The translations under genes and the position numbers were made by a program. Below, in pieces: positions 34,832 through 44,908 of a stretch of DNA of 64,000 nt. Below the pieces are notes generated by a model. That model was not told where the DNA came from. It saw nothing but the letters and a program-made list of their open reading frames with translations, and did not search any database. Source of the DNA: Chlamydiae bacterium Ga0074140 (GTDB lineage Bacteria > Chlamydiota > Chlamydiia > Chlamydiales > Rhabdochlamydiaceae); the NCBI GenBank assembly GCA_001464115.1, contig LNES01000003.1:580943-644942 (forward strand), in the 5' to 3' direction. Position 1 is the stretch's first letter; every line of letters starts with the position of its first letter.

Positions 34832-36862
34832 TTAGTGGGATTCAAGGACAATTGCCGAGTAAGCCGGCAGATCATAGGTGAAGCGCAGCGCAGGATGTGT
34901 TGCGGGAGTTTCTATGAAATCTGCAGGGGAAGTGGCGGCAGTATCGATGACCTTATACCACTTTTTTCGGGCAGGAGGAGGGGGGAGCGTGATGTGAGCG
35001 CTTTCAAAATGTGCATTAAATGCCACATAAAGTTGAGAGTGCGCATCTTTGAGTGTGTAGGCAACAAAGCGCGAATCGGGATTCCAATTGGGAGCATGAG
35101 GGGAGTGCCCATGCCATTCGATATTTTCTGGGGTGAGATATGTCTTTCGATGCAAAAGCGAGTGGTTTTTACGAAATTGGATTAAAGCTTTACAGAATCG
35201 GAAAAAGGATTTTTCTTTTTTGAGCTCGTTCCAGAGAAACCAGTTGAGCTCATCATCATGACTCCAACCATTATTATTTCCATGACGCGTGTGCCCATAT
35301 TCATCGCCCATCCAAAGCATGGGAACGCCCAAGGAGAGCATGAGAGCCAGATGAAAATTGCGCATCTGCTTTTGACGCAATCGGAGGATATCGCGGTTGG
35401 CTGTTGCTCCCTCCTCCCCACAATTCCAACTGTCGTTCTGATCCATCCCGTCGGCGTTGTTTTCCGCATTCAGCTCATTGTGTTTGGAGTTGTAGCTGAC
35501 GAGATCCCTCAGCGTGAATCCGTCATGTGCTGTCACAAAATTGATGCTGAGCGAAGGGTTGTCATTTTTTCCATAGATGTTTTGGGATCCACAAAGCGCA
35601 GATGCAAAACTCCCAGCTTGCCCGTCAGTGCCTTTCAAGAATCGCCGCACAACATCGCGATAGACCCCGTTCCATTCTGCCCATCGTCCTTCTCCGGGGA
35701 AGGAGCCCACCTGATAAAGCCCTGCCGCGTCCCAGGCTTCTGCGATCAATTTCGTTCCCGAAAGAGCTGGCTCTTGATGAATGGCCGAGATCACCGGAGG
35801 TGAAGCCACTGGTGCACCAGAGAGGTCTCGCGTGAGAATCGAGGCGAGGTCGAAACGGAATCCATCCACACCCATCTCTTTTACCCAATATTTTAAAGAA
35901 TCCACAATGAGCTGTGTCGATATTGGGTGATTGCAGTTGAAGGTGTTACCACATCCTGTAAAATTTTGATATCCGCCGCCTTCGCACAGCATGTAGTAGA
36001 CCGGGTTGTCGATTCCGCGGAATGAGAATGTTGGCCCCTGCTCATTCCCTTCTGCTGTGTGATTGAAAACCACATCGAGAATCACTTCAATCTTATTGCG
36101 GTGAAGTTCTCTCACCATGGTTTTGAATTCATCGATGGCAGATCTCCAACCCGCATTTGATGCATAGCGATTCATGGGACTGAAGAAATTCACCGTCGAG
36201 TATCCCCAAAAGTTGAAAAGTCTTTTATGTGTGGAAGGATTTTTCCTGTTGTTTTCGCACTCATTGAACTCATGGATCGGCAGGAGCTCAACAGCATTTA
36301 CACCTAGCTCTTTCAGGTAAGGAATTTTTTCAATGATTCCCAGAAAAGTTCCTGGGTTATTAGCAGTGCTTGAAGGATCGATTGTAAAAGCGCGCACATG
36401 CATCTCATAAATGATCAGATCTTCCAGTGGAATGCGAGGAGGGGAGACTCCCTGCCAGCTGAAAGGAGTTTCAAGGATAAGGCGCCCTCGAGGAACTGTA
36501 TTTCCATTGGGATATCCTTCCCCCCACTCTTCGGAAGTCGCAAGGGAAAGAGCGTAGGGATCGGAGAGGAGTACGGAAGGGTTAAAGCGCAAACCTTTCT
36601 GAGGATCGGATTCTCCCTCAATTCTATAACCATATTCGACGGGAGAGGGCAGCCCTTTTAAACAGATATGCCAGATTGCGCCTGTCTTATGTTCACTGGG
36701 TTCTAGGGCGTGTTCAAAGAAAGGAAATTTTTCATGTGGGGAAAAAAGACAAAGCGTTACGCGAGTCGCATGCTCAGAAAAGAGGGCAAAGTTTACCCCT
36801 TTTTTTGTGGACGTTGCACCTAAAGGCGAAGGCGACCCTTTCTCAATATGAATTTTTCCCAT
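34832..36862 (-). CDS. glgX: Glycogen debranching enzyme / isoamylase
   Basis: GVNFALFSEHATRVTLCLF, VILDVVFNHTAEGNEQGPTFSFRGIDNPVYYML, GVDGFRFDLASILTRD, FVTAHDGFTLRDLVSYN, LGVPMLWMGDEYGHTRHGNNN. Confidence 0.96.
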   Translation of the reverse strand: MGKIHIEKGSPSPLGATSTKKGVNFALFSEHATRVTLCLFSPHEKFPFFEHALEPSEHKTGAIWHICLKGLPSPVEYGYRIEGESDPQKGLRFNPSVLLSDPYALSLATSEEWGEGYPNGNTVPRGRLILETPFSWQGVSPPRIPLEDLIIYEMHVRAFTIDPSSTANNPGTFLGIIEKIPYLKELGVNAVELLPIHEFNECENNRKNPSTHKRLFNFWGYSTVNFFSPMNRYASNAGWRSAIDEFKTMVRELHRNKIEVILDVVFNHTAEGNEQGPTFSFRGIDNPVYYMLCEGGGYQNFTGCGNTFNCNHPISTQLIVDSLKYWVKEMGVDGFRFDLASILTRDLSGAPVASPPVISAIHQEPALSGTKLIAEAWDAAGLYQVGSFPGEGRWAEWNGVYRDVVRRFLKGTDGQAGSFASALCGSQNIYGKNDNPSLSINFVTAHDGFTLRDLVSYNSKHNELNAENNADGMDQNDSWNCGEEGATANRDILRLRQKQMRNFHLALMLSLGVPMLWMGDEYGHTRHGNNNGWSHDDELNWFLWNELKKEKSFFRFCKALIQFRKNHSLLHRKTYLTPENIEWHGHSPHAPNWNPDSRFVAYTLKDAHSQLYVAFNAHFESAHITLPPPPARKKWYKVIDTAATSPADFIETPATHPALRFTYDLPAYSAIVLESH

Positions 36863-37007
36863 AAATCTTCTATATCGCTGATTTCTCGATTTTTGTTGAT
36901 GAATTTCCTCTCATTTTTTTAATGCATGTATCTTGTACTCGTATATAATTCTAAGTATTGGTATAGTGGCAAGAAACGTTTTACATACTGAATAGGAGGA
37001 CATATCC

Positions 37008-37502
37008 ATGTCACTGGAAAACGCCAAAGCGAATCTAAAAGAATTTGGCAAAGAACTTAATCTCGAGGGGCTGGCTTTTGACGAGAACCACACCTGTATT
37101 CTTGGCATCGATAATACCTTCTCGTTGCACCTCACCTACGAACCAAATTCCGATCGTCTTTATCTCTATTCACCTATTCTTGATGGGCTTCCAAAAGATG
37201 AGAAGATCAAGCTGAAACTCTATGAATCTCTTCTCGAAGGCTCGATGTTGGGTGGCCAGATGGCTGGAGGGGGAATCGGGGTGGCTGTTCCTGAAGAGCT
37301 CATTCTTATGCACTGTGTGCTCGAGATGGGTGTAGGAGCAGATGCGAATTCGCTTCGTCGTTTCGCTCCGCTTTTCGTGGAAGCCGTGGAGCGCTGGAGA
37401 AAGAAAGCGAAAGATATCTTGGAAGGTCGCGAAGAAGAGCGTAAAGATGAGAAAAAACCTATCGCTCCTCCAAAACCCGGCGATCGTTTCATCAAGATCT
37501 AA
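37008..37502 (+). CDS. Type III secretion chaperone, Slc1/CesT-like
   Basis: About 165 aa acidic protein with a CesT-like N-terminus; adjacent to glgX as recalled for Chlamydia CT042-CT043 (Slc1). Confidence 0.75.
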   Translation: MSLENAKANLKEFGKELNLEGLAFDENHTCILGIDNTFSLHLTYEPNSDRLYLYSPILDGLPKDEKIKLKLYESLLEGSMLGGQMAGGGIGVAVPEELILMHCVLEMGVGADANSLRRFAPLFVEAVERWRKKAKDILEGREEERKDEKKPIAPPKPGDRFIKI

Positions 37503-37561
37503 TTTGAGCGAGAGCAAGGCGAGCTCCTTGGAGTGCGGTGCTTTGCACCGCCGTGGATTTC
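37503..37561. repeat. Palindromic repeat family 2, half copy
   Basis: 'tgagcgagagcaaggcgagctccttggagtgcggtgctttgcaccgccgtggattt'; only the left half of the element. Confidence 0.75.
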
Positions 37562-37583
37562 TTTGATCTGTGAAATAAAAATC

Positions 37584-38936
37584 TTATGTTTTTAGCTGCA
37601 ATTGCCTTGAGATTTCGACCTTTGCTGAACAGGTCTCTTTTTCTTCGTCTTTAATTTTCTTTTCTACCTGCTTAACGCTGCTCATTACCGTAGAGTGATC
37701 GCGGGAAAAGATCAGACCTATTTTTAGATAGGGGAGACGGAGTAAATGGCGGCAGAGATGCATTGCCATCTGGCGCGGTGCGGCAACCTCTTTTGTCTGA
37801 GATTTGCCGAGAAGATCATCTGTTTTTACCCCATAATAATCTGCAACAGCGCGCAGGATTTTTTGTGGGTTTAACTCCTTCTGCTTCTCTTTTGCTAAAA
37901 AGTCTGCAAGGAGCGTTTGAACCTTTTCAGCATCAATTTTTTCAATTCGTACGGGGTTTAAATGCGATCTCAGAGTGAGAGAGTGAAGAGCGCTTTGAAG
38001 AGACTTTGTTTGGCTATTTAACGTTTTTACCAAAAAATTGATCGCTCCGTCATCAAGAGGAAGGGAGAGAGTTGCCGCGCGCTTCTTCATCCAGCTTTTT
38101 GTTTCGTCGTCGCGCATCTTTTCTAAACGCAAAACGATGCCCCATTCAAAGCGGCTGATCAATCTGGGCTCGATCGCTTCTAAAAATTGTGGGGCGCAGT
38201 TGGCGCTTAGGATGATCTGCTTTCCGCTGCCATGCAATGCATTGAATGTGTGGAAAAATTCCTCCTGAGTAGCCCCTTTGCGAGCAAAAAAATGCACATC
38301 ATCGACGATGAGAACGTCTACATGTCGATAGGCGACCCTAAATTCATTCATCGCTCCATTGCGAATTGCAGCCACCACATGCTCCATGAACGTTTCAGCA
38401 CGAACAAAGAAGGCCTTTGATCCGCAGCTTTGAATTTGCTGCGCAATCGCCATCAAAAGGTGGCTTTTTCCCGATCCACTCTCACCGTGAATGAAAAGAG
38501 GGTTTGGTAGTGAGCTCTTTATTGAGTTTTGAGAGAGCATCTCCCTCACGAACTTCATAAGAAGTTCATTTGCGCTTGTTGGGAAAAAATTTTCGAGGGT
38601 AGCCTCTGGATCAAGAGTATCTTGTGAGAGGTTGAGCGCGGGACGATAGATCTTCTCTTTTTGTCCTTCCGCATCTTTTTTTGCGTGGCGACGATAGGAC
38701 TCATCTTGTAAAGAGAGATGAACTTTAATACGACGGCCAGTTGAACTAAAAAGCTTAGTTTTAAGACGCGGCTGAATGTGCTCATTGAACCAGGAAATTT
38801 GAAAAGAGTCTTGGGCCTGAAGATAGAGATTGCCCGCGTCGAAATTGACAACCTTCAGAGGCTTTAGCCAGCGCTGAACCGTCTCTTTTCCGAGCTCTTT
38901 TTCCTGCTCATGAAGAAAAGCATCCCATGCTTGCAT
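37584..38936 (-). CDS. dnaA: Chromosomal replication initiator DnaA-type protein
   Basis: NPLFIHGESGSGKSHLLMAIAQQI, VLIVDDVHFFARKGATQEEFFHTFNAL, PRLISRFEWGIVLRLE, RQMAMHLCRHLLRLPYLKIGLIFSRDHSTVMSSVKQVE. Confidence 0.93.
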   Translation of the reverse strand: MQAWDAFLHEQEKELGKETVQRWLKPLKVVNFDAGNLYLQAQDSFQISWFNEHIQPRLKTKLFSSTGRRIKVHLSLQDESYRRHAKKDAEGQKEKIYRPALNLSQDTLDPEATLENFFPTSANELLMKFVREMLSQNSIKSSLPNPLFIHGESGSGKSHLLMAIAQQIQSCGSKAFFVRAETFMEHVVAAIRNGAMNEFRVAYRHVDVLIVDDVHFFARKGATQEEFFHTFNALHGSGKQIILSANCAPQFLEAIEPRLISRFEWGIVLRLEKMRDDETKSWMKKRAATLSLPLDDGAINFLVKTLNSQTKSLQSALHSLTLRSHLNPVRIEKIDAEKVQTLLADFLAKEKQKELNPQKILRAVADYYGVKTDDLLGKSQTKEVAAPRQMAMHLCRHLLRLPYLKIGLIFSRDHSTVMSSVKQVEKKIKDEEKETCSAKVEISRQLQLKT

Positions 38937-38948
38937 CTTTCCTACGCT

Positions 38949-40844
38949 CTACTTAACAAAGCTCTTTTGTGCAGTCGCTTTTTTCTTGGTCATCCACCAT
39001 TGTTGCACAATACCGAGAACGATCGAAAAGAGCCAGTAGAGGTTTAATCCCGAGGGGAAGTTGTAGAACATCACGGTGAAGACGATCACCATGATATTTC
39101 CCATAAACTTCTGCTGTTTCTGCTGGTCGGTCCATAGGCTCTTGTCTTTTGGTAATGGAGAGCTGAACTTCTGCTGGACATACATCACGCAGCCGATAAG
39201 AACTGGCAGCAGGTGGAAATCTGATCCTAGAAATGGAATTGGGTATCCCCAACTAAAAACAACATCTGGAGCTGTAAGATTATCGATCCAGTGTGGAATG
39301 AACGGAGCACCCCTAAGTTCAAATGTGGATTTCAATAGGTCAAACATACCGATCAAAAATGGAAGCTGGATCAACAATGGGAGACAGCCAGAGAAGGGGT
39401 TAACGCCTTTCGCTTTGTAAAGGCCGACAATCTCCATCTGCGCACGCTTGGGATCTTTTTTATACTTCTCTTGCAAGGCGGAGACTTGAGGTGCAATCTC
39501 CTGCATTTTCGCAGTCGACTTGATCGACCAGGCGTTTAGCGGATACAGCATGACCCGTAGAGCGATTGTGAGCAGAATAATCGAAACTCCCCATGAACGA
39601 GAGATCTGGTAAAAGACCTTCATTAAAAAGAAGAGAAATTTTGCAAAGGGCTCCGAAATGAATGCGAACCATCCGTGAAAGCTCTGCGAGGCGATATAGT
39701 CAGGGTTATAGCGCTTGGCGGGATCGGCGTACGTTTTATCCACAGTCTTTAGAATGTCGCTTGCAAAGGGTCCGGCAAAAATACGGAAGTTTTGAATCTC
39801 CGTGGTATTGCGGAGCGGCATCTGCATCTCATATCCAGGATATTTATCAGCAGGGTAGAGGTTATGTTCTCGATCGATCACGACAAGACGTGTCGGAACA
39901 ATTTCGCCTGAGATGCGCTCAGCCGAAAATCCTGCGTCAATCTCGGTCAGAGGGTCGATGATCATGCCCAAAAAGCCGTTTGAATCGCAGATCCAATCGG
40001 GAAGGATAGAGGAGAACGGAAGTGTCGTTTTTGGAAGGTCGATCTGCTCTACCGTCGATTTCTGATTTCTGAGCTGTCTATACTTTAGCGAAGGGGAAAA
40101 ACTTCCCGATGTGAGCTCTACTTCTGGCACGCCAGAAGTCAGTAGAAGTCCACGCGTATCTCCTTCAACTTTGATCGAGAGATCTACGCAATAGGGCGCA
40201 GCTTTAGGATCTTTAGGTAGGGAGAAGCGCTTGACGATTTTGCGTCCTGATTGCGAAAGCTCGAATTCAATAAAATCTTTCTCGAGTTGTCGTAGCTTGT
40301 AGACATGCTCGCCCATTTTCTGATCTGGAAAGAGAATGTTCAGTGCATAATAGCGAGGAGGAATCCGCACGCTCACGCGACCACCCGCACCAACGATGTT
40401 TCTTCTCAAGAGGGGATAGTAGCCTCCCTCCGTGGGCTTGTACACTTCCACAGGAGACCCCTTGCCACTTGCATTCGCCGTAAAAAAAGCCTGGTTTGGG
40501 AAGTGGGCAACTTGGGGATAATCCTTTTCTAGGATCTCATCAAATTCGATCTTGCGAACGACGCTATCAGGATGGGAGGCGCTTTTTAATGGAAGATTGA
40601 TCTCCGCAAGTGCGCCGCCGATATTGGAGAAAACAAGCTGCTGGTAGGCATTTTCCAGGACGTAGAATTTCTCTTCCGTATCTAAAGGCGTTGCAGGCTG
40701 CGTTTTTTCAACAGCGCTGATTTGGCTTACAGCTGCTTGCGGTGGAGCGACTCTCGCCTCCTCCTTTGGGGGAGAAAACCAGTAGTGCACACCAAAAAGC
40801 GTTAGCGTGAGCAATAGAACAAAGAGAATCGAGCGTCTGTCCAT
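38949..40844 (-). CDS. yidC: Membrane protein insertase YidC
   Basis: RSWGVSIILLTIALRVMLYPLNAWSIKSTAKMQEIAPQVSALQEKYKKDPKRAQMEIVGLYKAKGVNPFSGCLPLLIQLPFLIGMF. Confidence 0.97.
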   Translation of the reverse strand: MDRRSILFVLLLTLTLFGVHYWFSPPKEEARVAPPQAAVSQISAVEKTQPATPLDTEEKFYVLENAYQQLVFSNIGGALAEINLPLKSASHPDSVVRKIEFDEILEKDYPQVAHFPNQAFFTANASGKGSPVEVYKPTEGGYYPLLRRNIVGAGGRVSVRIPPRYYALNILFPDQKMGEHVYKLRQLEKDFIEFELSQSGRKIVKRFSLPKDPKAAPYCVDLSIKVEGDTRGLLLTSGVPEVELTSGSFSPSLKYRQLRNQKSTVEQIDLPKTTLPFSSILPDWICDSNGFLGMIIDPLTEIDAGFSAERISGEIVPTRLVVIDREHNLYPADKYPGYEMQMPLRNTTEIQNFRIFAGPFASDILKTVDKTYADPAKRYNPDYIASQSFHGWFAFISEPFAKFLFFLMKVFYQISRSWGVSIILLTIALRVMLYPLNAWSIKSTAKMQEIAPQVSALQEKYKKDPKRAQMEIVGLYKAKGVNPFSGCLPLLIQLPFLIGMFDLLKSTFELRGAPFIPHWIDNLTAPDVVFSWGYPIPFLGSDFHLLPVLIGCVMYVQQKFSSPLPKDKSLWTDQQKQQKFMGNIMVIVFTVMFYNFPSGLNLYWLFSIVLGIVQQWWMTKKKATAQKSFVK

Positions 40845-40931
40845 AGTAAAATCCTTTTAAAACAGCGAAGCATAGCACGGAGGGCTTAGTAGAGCAAGAG
40901 CAGAACAAATGATGAACAATGAGTACTGAGC

Positions 40932-41043
40932 CTAAGAAAAAGAATTTAACCACCGAGCACACCGAGAGCACCGAGAAGAAACGATTAAGTTTGAATTTCT
41001 GCGCGTAGCGCCTCGGTGCCCTCGGTGGTTAAATTCTTTTTCT
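40932..41043. repeat. Palindromic repeat family 3, full copy ('aagaatttaaccaccgag...ctcggtggttaaattcttt')
   Basis: Long inverted arms with internal 'gagcaccgag/ctcggtgccctcgg' units. Confidence 0.88.
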
Positions 41044-41061
41044 TCCTTGAGGGGGCTGCCT

Positions 41062-43023
41062 TTATCGTTTCTCGAGGTGGGAGAGAAACTCTCTAAAATC
41101 GCTGGTCGTGCGCAATCCATCGAGCCAGTCGTCGGAAAGGAGGTCGTCCAACGGGGGAAGAGACTCAACCTGTTCAGCTTTTAAAATAAAGCGCATGGCC
41201 TTTTCATACTGGCCGAGGATCGAGTAGAGGCAACCGAGATGGTAGTAGGCACCTATGTTTCCGAGCTTTGCCGCTTGTGTAATTTTATGCTCAGCTTCGC
41301 GGTAGCGTTGGTCTGCTTCCGAAGAATCTTGCGATCTCTGGGCAATGTTGATGAGCGTGATGGAGAGGTCGAGGAGGATCAGGTCATTCTCTTCATCGTG
41401 TTTAAGTGCAAGCCTGAAATAGTGCAAAGCGCGGGAAAACTGCTCTGTCTCTCCGAGTAGGTCACCCATGTGTGAAAAAGCAAGGCCAAGACGGTGATGG
41501 ATGCCAGGGAAATCGGGATCGATCATCAAAACATGAGAGAAGATTTCAATAGCGCGCGCATAGTAGGACTCCTCTTCCAGGAAGTCGCCAATGAAATCCA
41601 AAGAGCAGGCGTAATGAAAGAGCCAATCGGGATGCAGATAGACCGCATTTTTTTGCAGACTCAGAGCGCGTTCAAACTCGTAAATCGCCTGCTCCACAAC
41701 TTTTGGGTCGCGTGTAAAGTTCCCATAGCGGAAAAGTGCCAGTGCATAGTCGAAGATGTAATAACTTGAAGGCGCAAGATCAAGAGCTTTTGCGTAAAAG
41801 CGCAGAGAGTTTTCCCATGCTTCCGAATCCTCTTCGAGGTCAGCGACGTAAGTGTAAGACTCGGCTATAGCGTGCCATAACTTCGCAGATGTGCGATCGC
41901 GCGAAAGACCTTCCTGAAATTTTTCAATGGCCTGGTAGTAGTAGTCATAATCATCGTAATAGCGGCCGAGGGAGTTAAGGCACATTCCATGAGAGTAGAT
42001 CGTATCAATCGAATCTTCGTCGAGGTCGACAGCTTGAGAGATCTTGTTTTGTGCCTCACAAATCAGATCGATGCGGTCGGTAATTTCACCTAATAGGGCA
42101 AGAGCCTCCCCCCAAAATGCACAGGCAAGAGATAGATTCGGATCGCATGCATAAGCTCGATGGCATTTTTCAATTGCAGAGCGCAGCCTTTTAATATCTT
42201 CTGTTCGGCGACCCGATTCTAGAAGGAAACGTGCCCAGGAGAGCCAGAGATCCACATTTTCAGGCGTAAGCGCAGCGGCAGAAGCGAAGCACTCGCTTGC
42301 CTGTGAGAAGTGATCCTCATCGTGGGTGTGTTCGTAAAGCTTTTGCAACCCACGTGCGAGATTCGCCCAACTTTCGGCAGAGCGCGAATTCAGCGAGATC
42401 GCATGTTTAAAGCAGTTGATCGCTTTTACGCACAAGCGAATGTCACTGATCCGCTCGGCAAGACAGAATGCGGCAAGTCCAAAATCATCCCAAAATGTAT
42501 GAGGAAGGTCGGTTTGGATCGAAGCTGCGTGTTCAAAGGCCTCGAGTGCTGCATGAAAGTCGACTGCTTCTTGCGAATGTTTGGCGATCTGGAAGCAGGC
42601 GGCGCCATGGTCCCAAGATAGTTCAGCGAAGGCGTCATATTTTTCTGGTTCAGCTAGCGCAAGCGCGCGGCGGTATTTCTCTTCGGCATCTTGAAAGTAG
42701 TGGTGCTCACGATAGGTCATCCCGAGAAGAAAAAGTGCATTTCCCCATGCGTGCCACGCTTCGACAAGATTGGCATCAAATGTGGTAGCAGCCTTAAATT
42801 TTTTGCACGCGATCAAAAGAGATTTTTCTCTTCCTTCTAGACTCCCATATTCGAAATACGCAAGGCCCTGACGGAAAAAAAGAACGGGATCAGAAGGGGA
42901 GATCTTCACAGCTTCATCGAAGCTGCGCGTAGCGGGCATCATCTCACCATGCAACAGGTGGACCTCGCCTTCGCGTAGAAGACTTTCTGCAGCTTCACTC
43001 AGAGAAGAGAGCTCTATAGTCAT
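41062..43023 (-). CDS. Large tetratricopeptide-repeat protein
   Basis: 653 aa with many TPR-like units (ESLLREGEVHLLHGEMMPATRSFDEAVKISPSDPVLFFRQGLAYFE...). Confidence 0.88.
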   Translation of the reverse strand: MTIELSSLSEAAESLLREGEVHLLHGEMMPATRSFDEAVKISPSDPVLFFRQGLAYFEYGSLEGREKSLLIACKKFKAATTFDANLVEAWHAWGNALFLLGMTYREHHYFQDAEEKYRRALALAEPEKYDAFAELSWDHGAACFQIAKHSQEAVDFHAALEAFEHAASIQTDLPHTFWDDFGLAAFCLAERISDIRLCVKAINCFKHAISLNSRSAESWANLARGLQKLYEHTHDEDHFSQASECFASAAALTPENVDLWLSWARFLLESGRRTEDIKRLRSAIEKCHRAYACDPNLSLACAFWGEALALLGEITDRIDLICEAQNKISQAVDLDEDSIDTIYSHGMCLNSLGRYYDDYDYYYQAIEKFQEGLSRDRTSAKLWHAIAESYTYVADLEEDSEAWENSLRFYAKALDLAPSSYYIFDYALALFRYGNFTRDPKVVEQAIYEFERALSLQKNAVYLHPDWLFHYACSLDFIGDFLEEESYYARAIEIFSHVLMIDPDFPGIHHRLGLAFSHMGDLLGETEQFSRALHYFRLALKHDEENDLILLDLSITLINIAQRSQDSSEADQRYREAEHKITQAAKLGNIGAYYHLGCLYSILGQYEKAMRFILKAEQVESLPPLDDLLSDDWLDGLRTTSDFREFLSHLEKR

Positions 43024-43213
43024 GGGATCTTCCGTTAGAAGGAAAATGGTGGATTATAGAAAAGCCGATTTTTTTGGCAAATGAGTGAAAGTGGCTTTTA
43101 TAAAAATATGAGCTCATTACTCCTTTTCGTTGTTGTTTAATTTTTAATGAGTTGCAAATAAAATTCCAAATACATACAATTAAAAAATTATTTTATTTTG
43201 ATATGGGGTTAGT

Positions 43214-43636
43214 GTGCTGGTTTCTTACAGAACCGAGATTCATCTCAGAGATACGGATGCAACGGGCGTTCTCTATTTTGCAGAGCAGTTTCGCTTAGCG
43301 CTCGAGGCATTTGAACATTTTCTCAAGGAGAGCGGGCTTTCGTTAAACGAGCTGATTCAAAAGAGCTCGTTTCTGATGCCCATCGTGCATGCAGAGGGGG
43401 ATTATTTCGCGCCCTTGCAGGTTGGAGATGAGATAGAAATTTTCCCTGCGCTCTCTCGTCTCGGGACCTCATCTTTTACCGTGAGTGCTCGCTTTATGAA
43501 AAAAGGCGGGGAGGTGGGCAAGGTTTCCATCGTCCACGTCGCTGTCGATAAGAGTTCCAAGAGATCAATACCCATTCCTGAACCGTTACGAAAGGTTCTC
43601 AGCAAACTGCCTCAAGTTGAAACGGCTTCTCTTTAA
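43214..43636 (+). CDS. Hotdog-fold acyl-CoA thioesterase, candidate DHNA-CoA thioesterase
   Basis: RTEIHLRDTDATGVLYFAEQFRLALEAFEHFLKESG (4HBT D-x-D/E-x(n)-Y motif); GTG start; convergent with menE. Confidence 0.8.
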   Translation: MLVSYRTEIHLRDTDATGVLYFAEQFRLALEAFEHFLKESGLSLNELIQKSSFLMPIVHAEGDYFAPLQVGDEIEIFPALSRLGTSSFTVSARFMKKGGEVGKVSIVHVAVDKSSKRSIPIPEPLRKVLSKLPQVETASL

Positions 43637-44908
43637 GCCGGTTTCTTCGGGCATGGGGTAGATGTGTTTGGGAATCATAAAACCGGGAAGAGCCTTTCGC
43701 AGCTTCTGACGGATCTTCTCCTCTGCAAAAGGTGTACGAGTTTCAATGAAAGCTGCTGGCCTCTCCCCAAATTCTACATCGGTGATGGGCACAACAACGG
43801 CTTCTAGAACACCGGGTAGCCCCATGAGCGCCGCTTCGATCTCTTCGGGATAGATGTTTTCGCCGCCTGAAATAAAAAGGGAGTCTGCTCTTCCCAGCAC
43901 AATCAGTTCGCCGGATTCTCCATATCTTCCGCGATCTTTCGTGTGGAACCAGCCCTCCGCATCTAAAGGGAGAGTGAGGCCTGAAACTCGGTCCCAGTAC
44001 CCTTGGAAAAGTGTTTCGCCCCGCACACAGATCTCTTCACCCATGATCTTAAGTTCCCTGTAGGGAAGCACAAATCCGGCGCTATTTTTTTGGGGAGCAA
44101 GATCCAGAGTGACCTGCGATGACATCTCGGTGAGCCCATAAGAGGTAAAAACGGGAAAGCCGCGTTCTGTCGCCGTTTTAAGAATTGTTGTGCTTAACGG
44201 TGCTCCTCCAAGAAGAATGCCTTTTAGAGGAGGTGTTTCAGGATGTTGCAATAAGCGATAGAGTTGCGTGGGAACAAGAGAGAGAAAATCGATCGAGTGA
44301 TGAATGAGCGCTTCCTGAAGAGGAAGTTTTGAGAGAACAACAGTGAGCCCCGCATAAAATGCGCGCATCAGAATGGCCACCCCTCCGATATGGAAAAGGG
44401 GAAGAGAGAGAAGCCAAAGATCCTCCTCGATAAGAGGGAGTTTTTCCATCGAACCTACGGCACTGAGATAGAGGTTGTGAAAGGTAAAGCCCGCAATTTT
44501 CGGTTTTCCAGAGCTTCCCGAAGTGTGCAAGAGGAGAGCGAGTGCGTGCTCTTCAATCTCTGCATCGCCGTGTTTAGGTTTGCCCAATTCCAGGGATTCG
44601 GGAGGAAGTAAGATAGAAGGAGCAAGTTCCTCCTGCAGTTTTTGTAGAGAGCTTTCCGGGAGTCGAAAACTTAAAGGGCAGGCAACGGCTCCCAAACGGA
44701 AAACAGCAAAGAAAAGGGCGACTGTCTGCCAGCAGTTTGTGGCAACAAACGAAACACGAGAACCCCTTTGGACACCCAGTTCGCCCAAACGCGTACAAAG
44801 CGAGTAGACAGCAGCGTCGAGTTCTGCGTAGGTTAAACGCAGTTCGTCGGTTGCAAGAGCGCAAGCTTCTGGAAGGCGCCGCGCAGATGTAGCAATGGGA
44901 CAGAGCAT
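43586..44908 (-). CDS. menE: o-Succinylbenzoate-CoA ligase
   Basis: LALLLHTSGSSGKPKIAGFTFHNLY, FTSYGLTEMSSQVTLD, WFHTKDRGRYGESGELIVLGRADSLFISGGENIYPEEIEAAL. Confidence 0.9.
   Translation of the reverse strand: MLCPIATSARRLPEACALATDELRLTYAELDAAVYSLCTRLGELGVQRGSRVSFVATNCWQTVALFFAVFRLGAVACPLSFRLPESSLQKLQEELAPSILLPPESLELGKPKHGDAEIEEHALALLLHTSGSSGKPKIAGFTFHNLYLSAVGSMEKLPLIEEDLWLLSLPLFHIGGVAILMRAFYAGLTVVLSKLPLQEALIHHSIDFLSLVPTQLYRLLQHPETPPLKGILLGGAPLSTTILKTATERGFPVFTSYGLTEMSSQVTLDLAPQKNSAGFVLPYRELKIMGEEICVRGETLFQGYWDRVSGLTLPLDAEGWFHTKDRGRYGESGELIVLGRADSLFISGGENIYPEEIEAALMGLPGVLEAVVVPITDVEFGERPAAFIETRTPFAEEKIRQKLRKALPGFMIPKHIYPMPEETGLKRSRFNLRQFAENLS

Noticed and set aside
35258-35803. 181 aa plus-strand ORF
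   Set aside because: Antisense to glgX; no own signals.
39736-39744. Perfect DnaA box TTATCCACA near the dnaA-type gene (another at 62746-62754 in gyrB)
   Set aside because: Isolated single boxes inside coding sequences (yidC, gyrB), no cluster or AT-rich unwinding region; not sufficient for an origin.
40932-41168. 78 aa ORF containing NHRGHRGATRRN
   Set aside because: Translation of palindromic repeat family 3; a known kind of spurious ORF.
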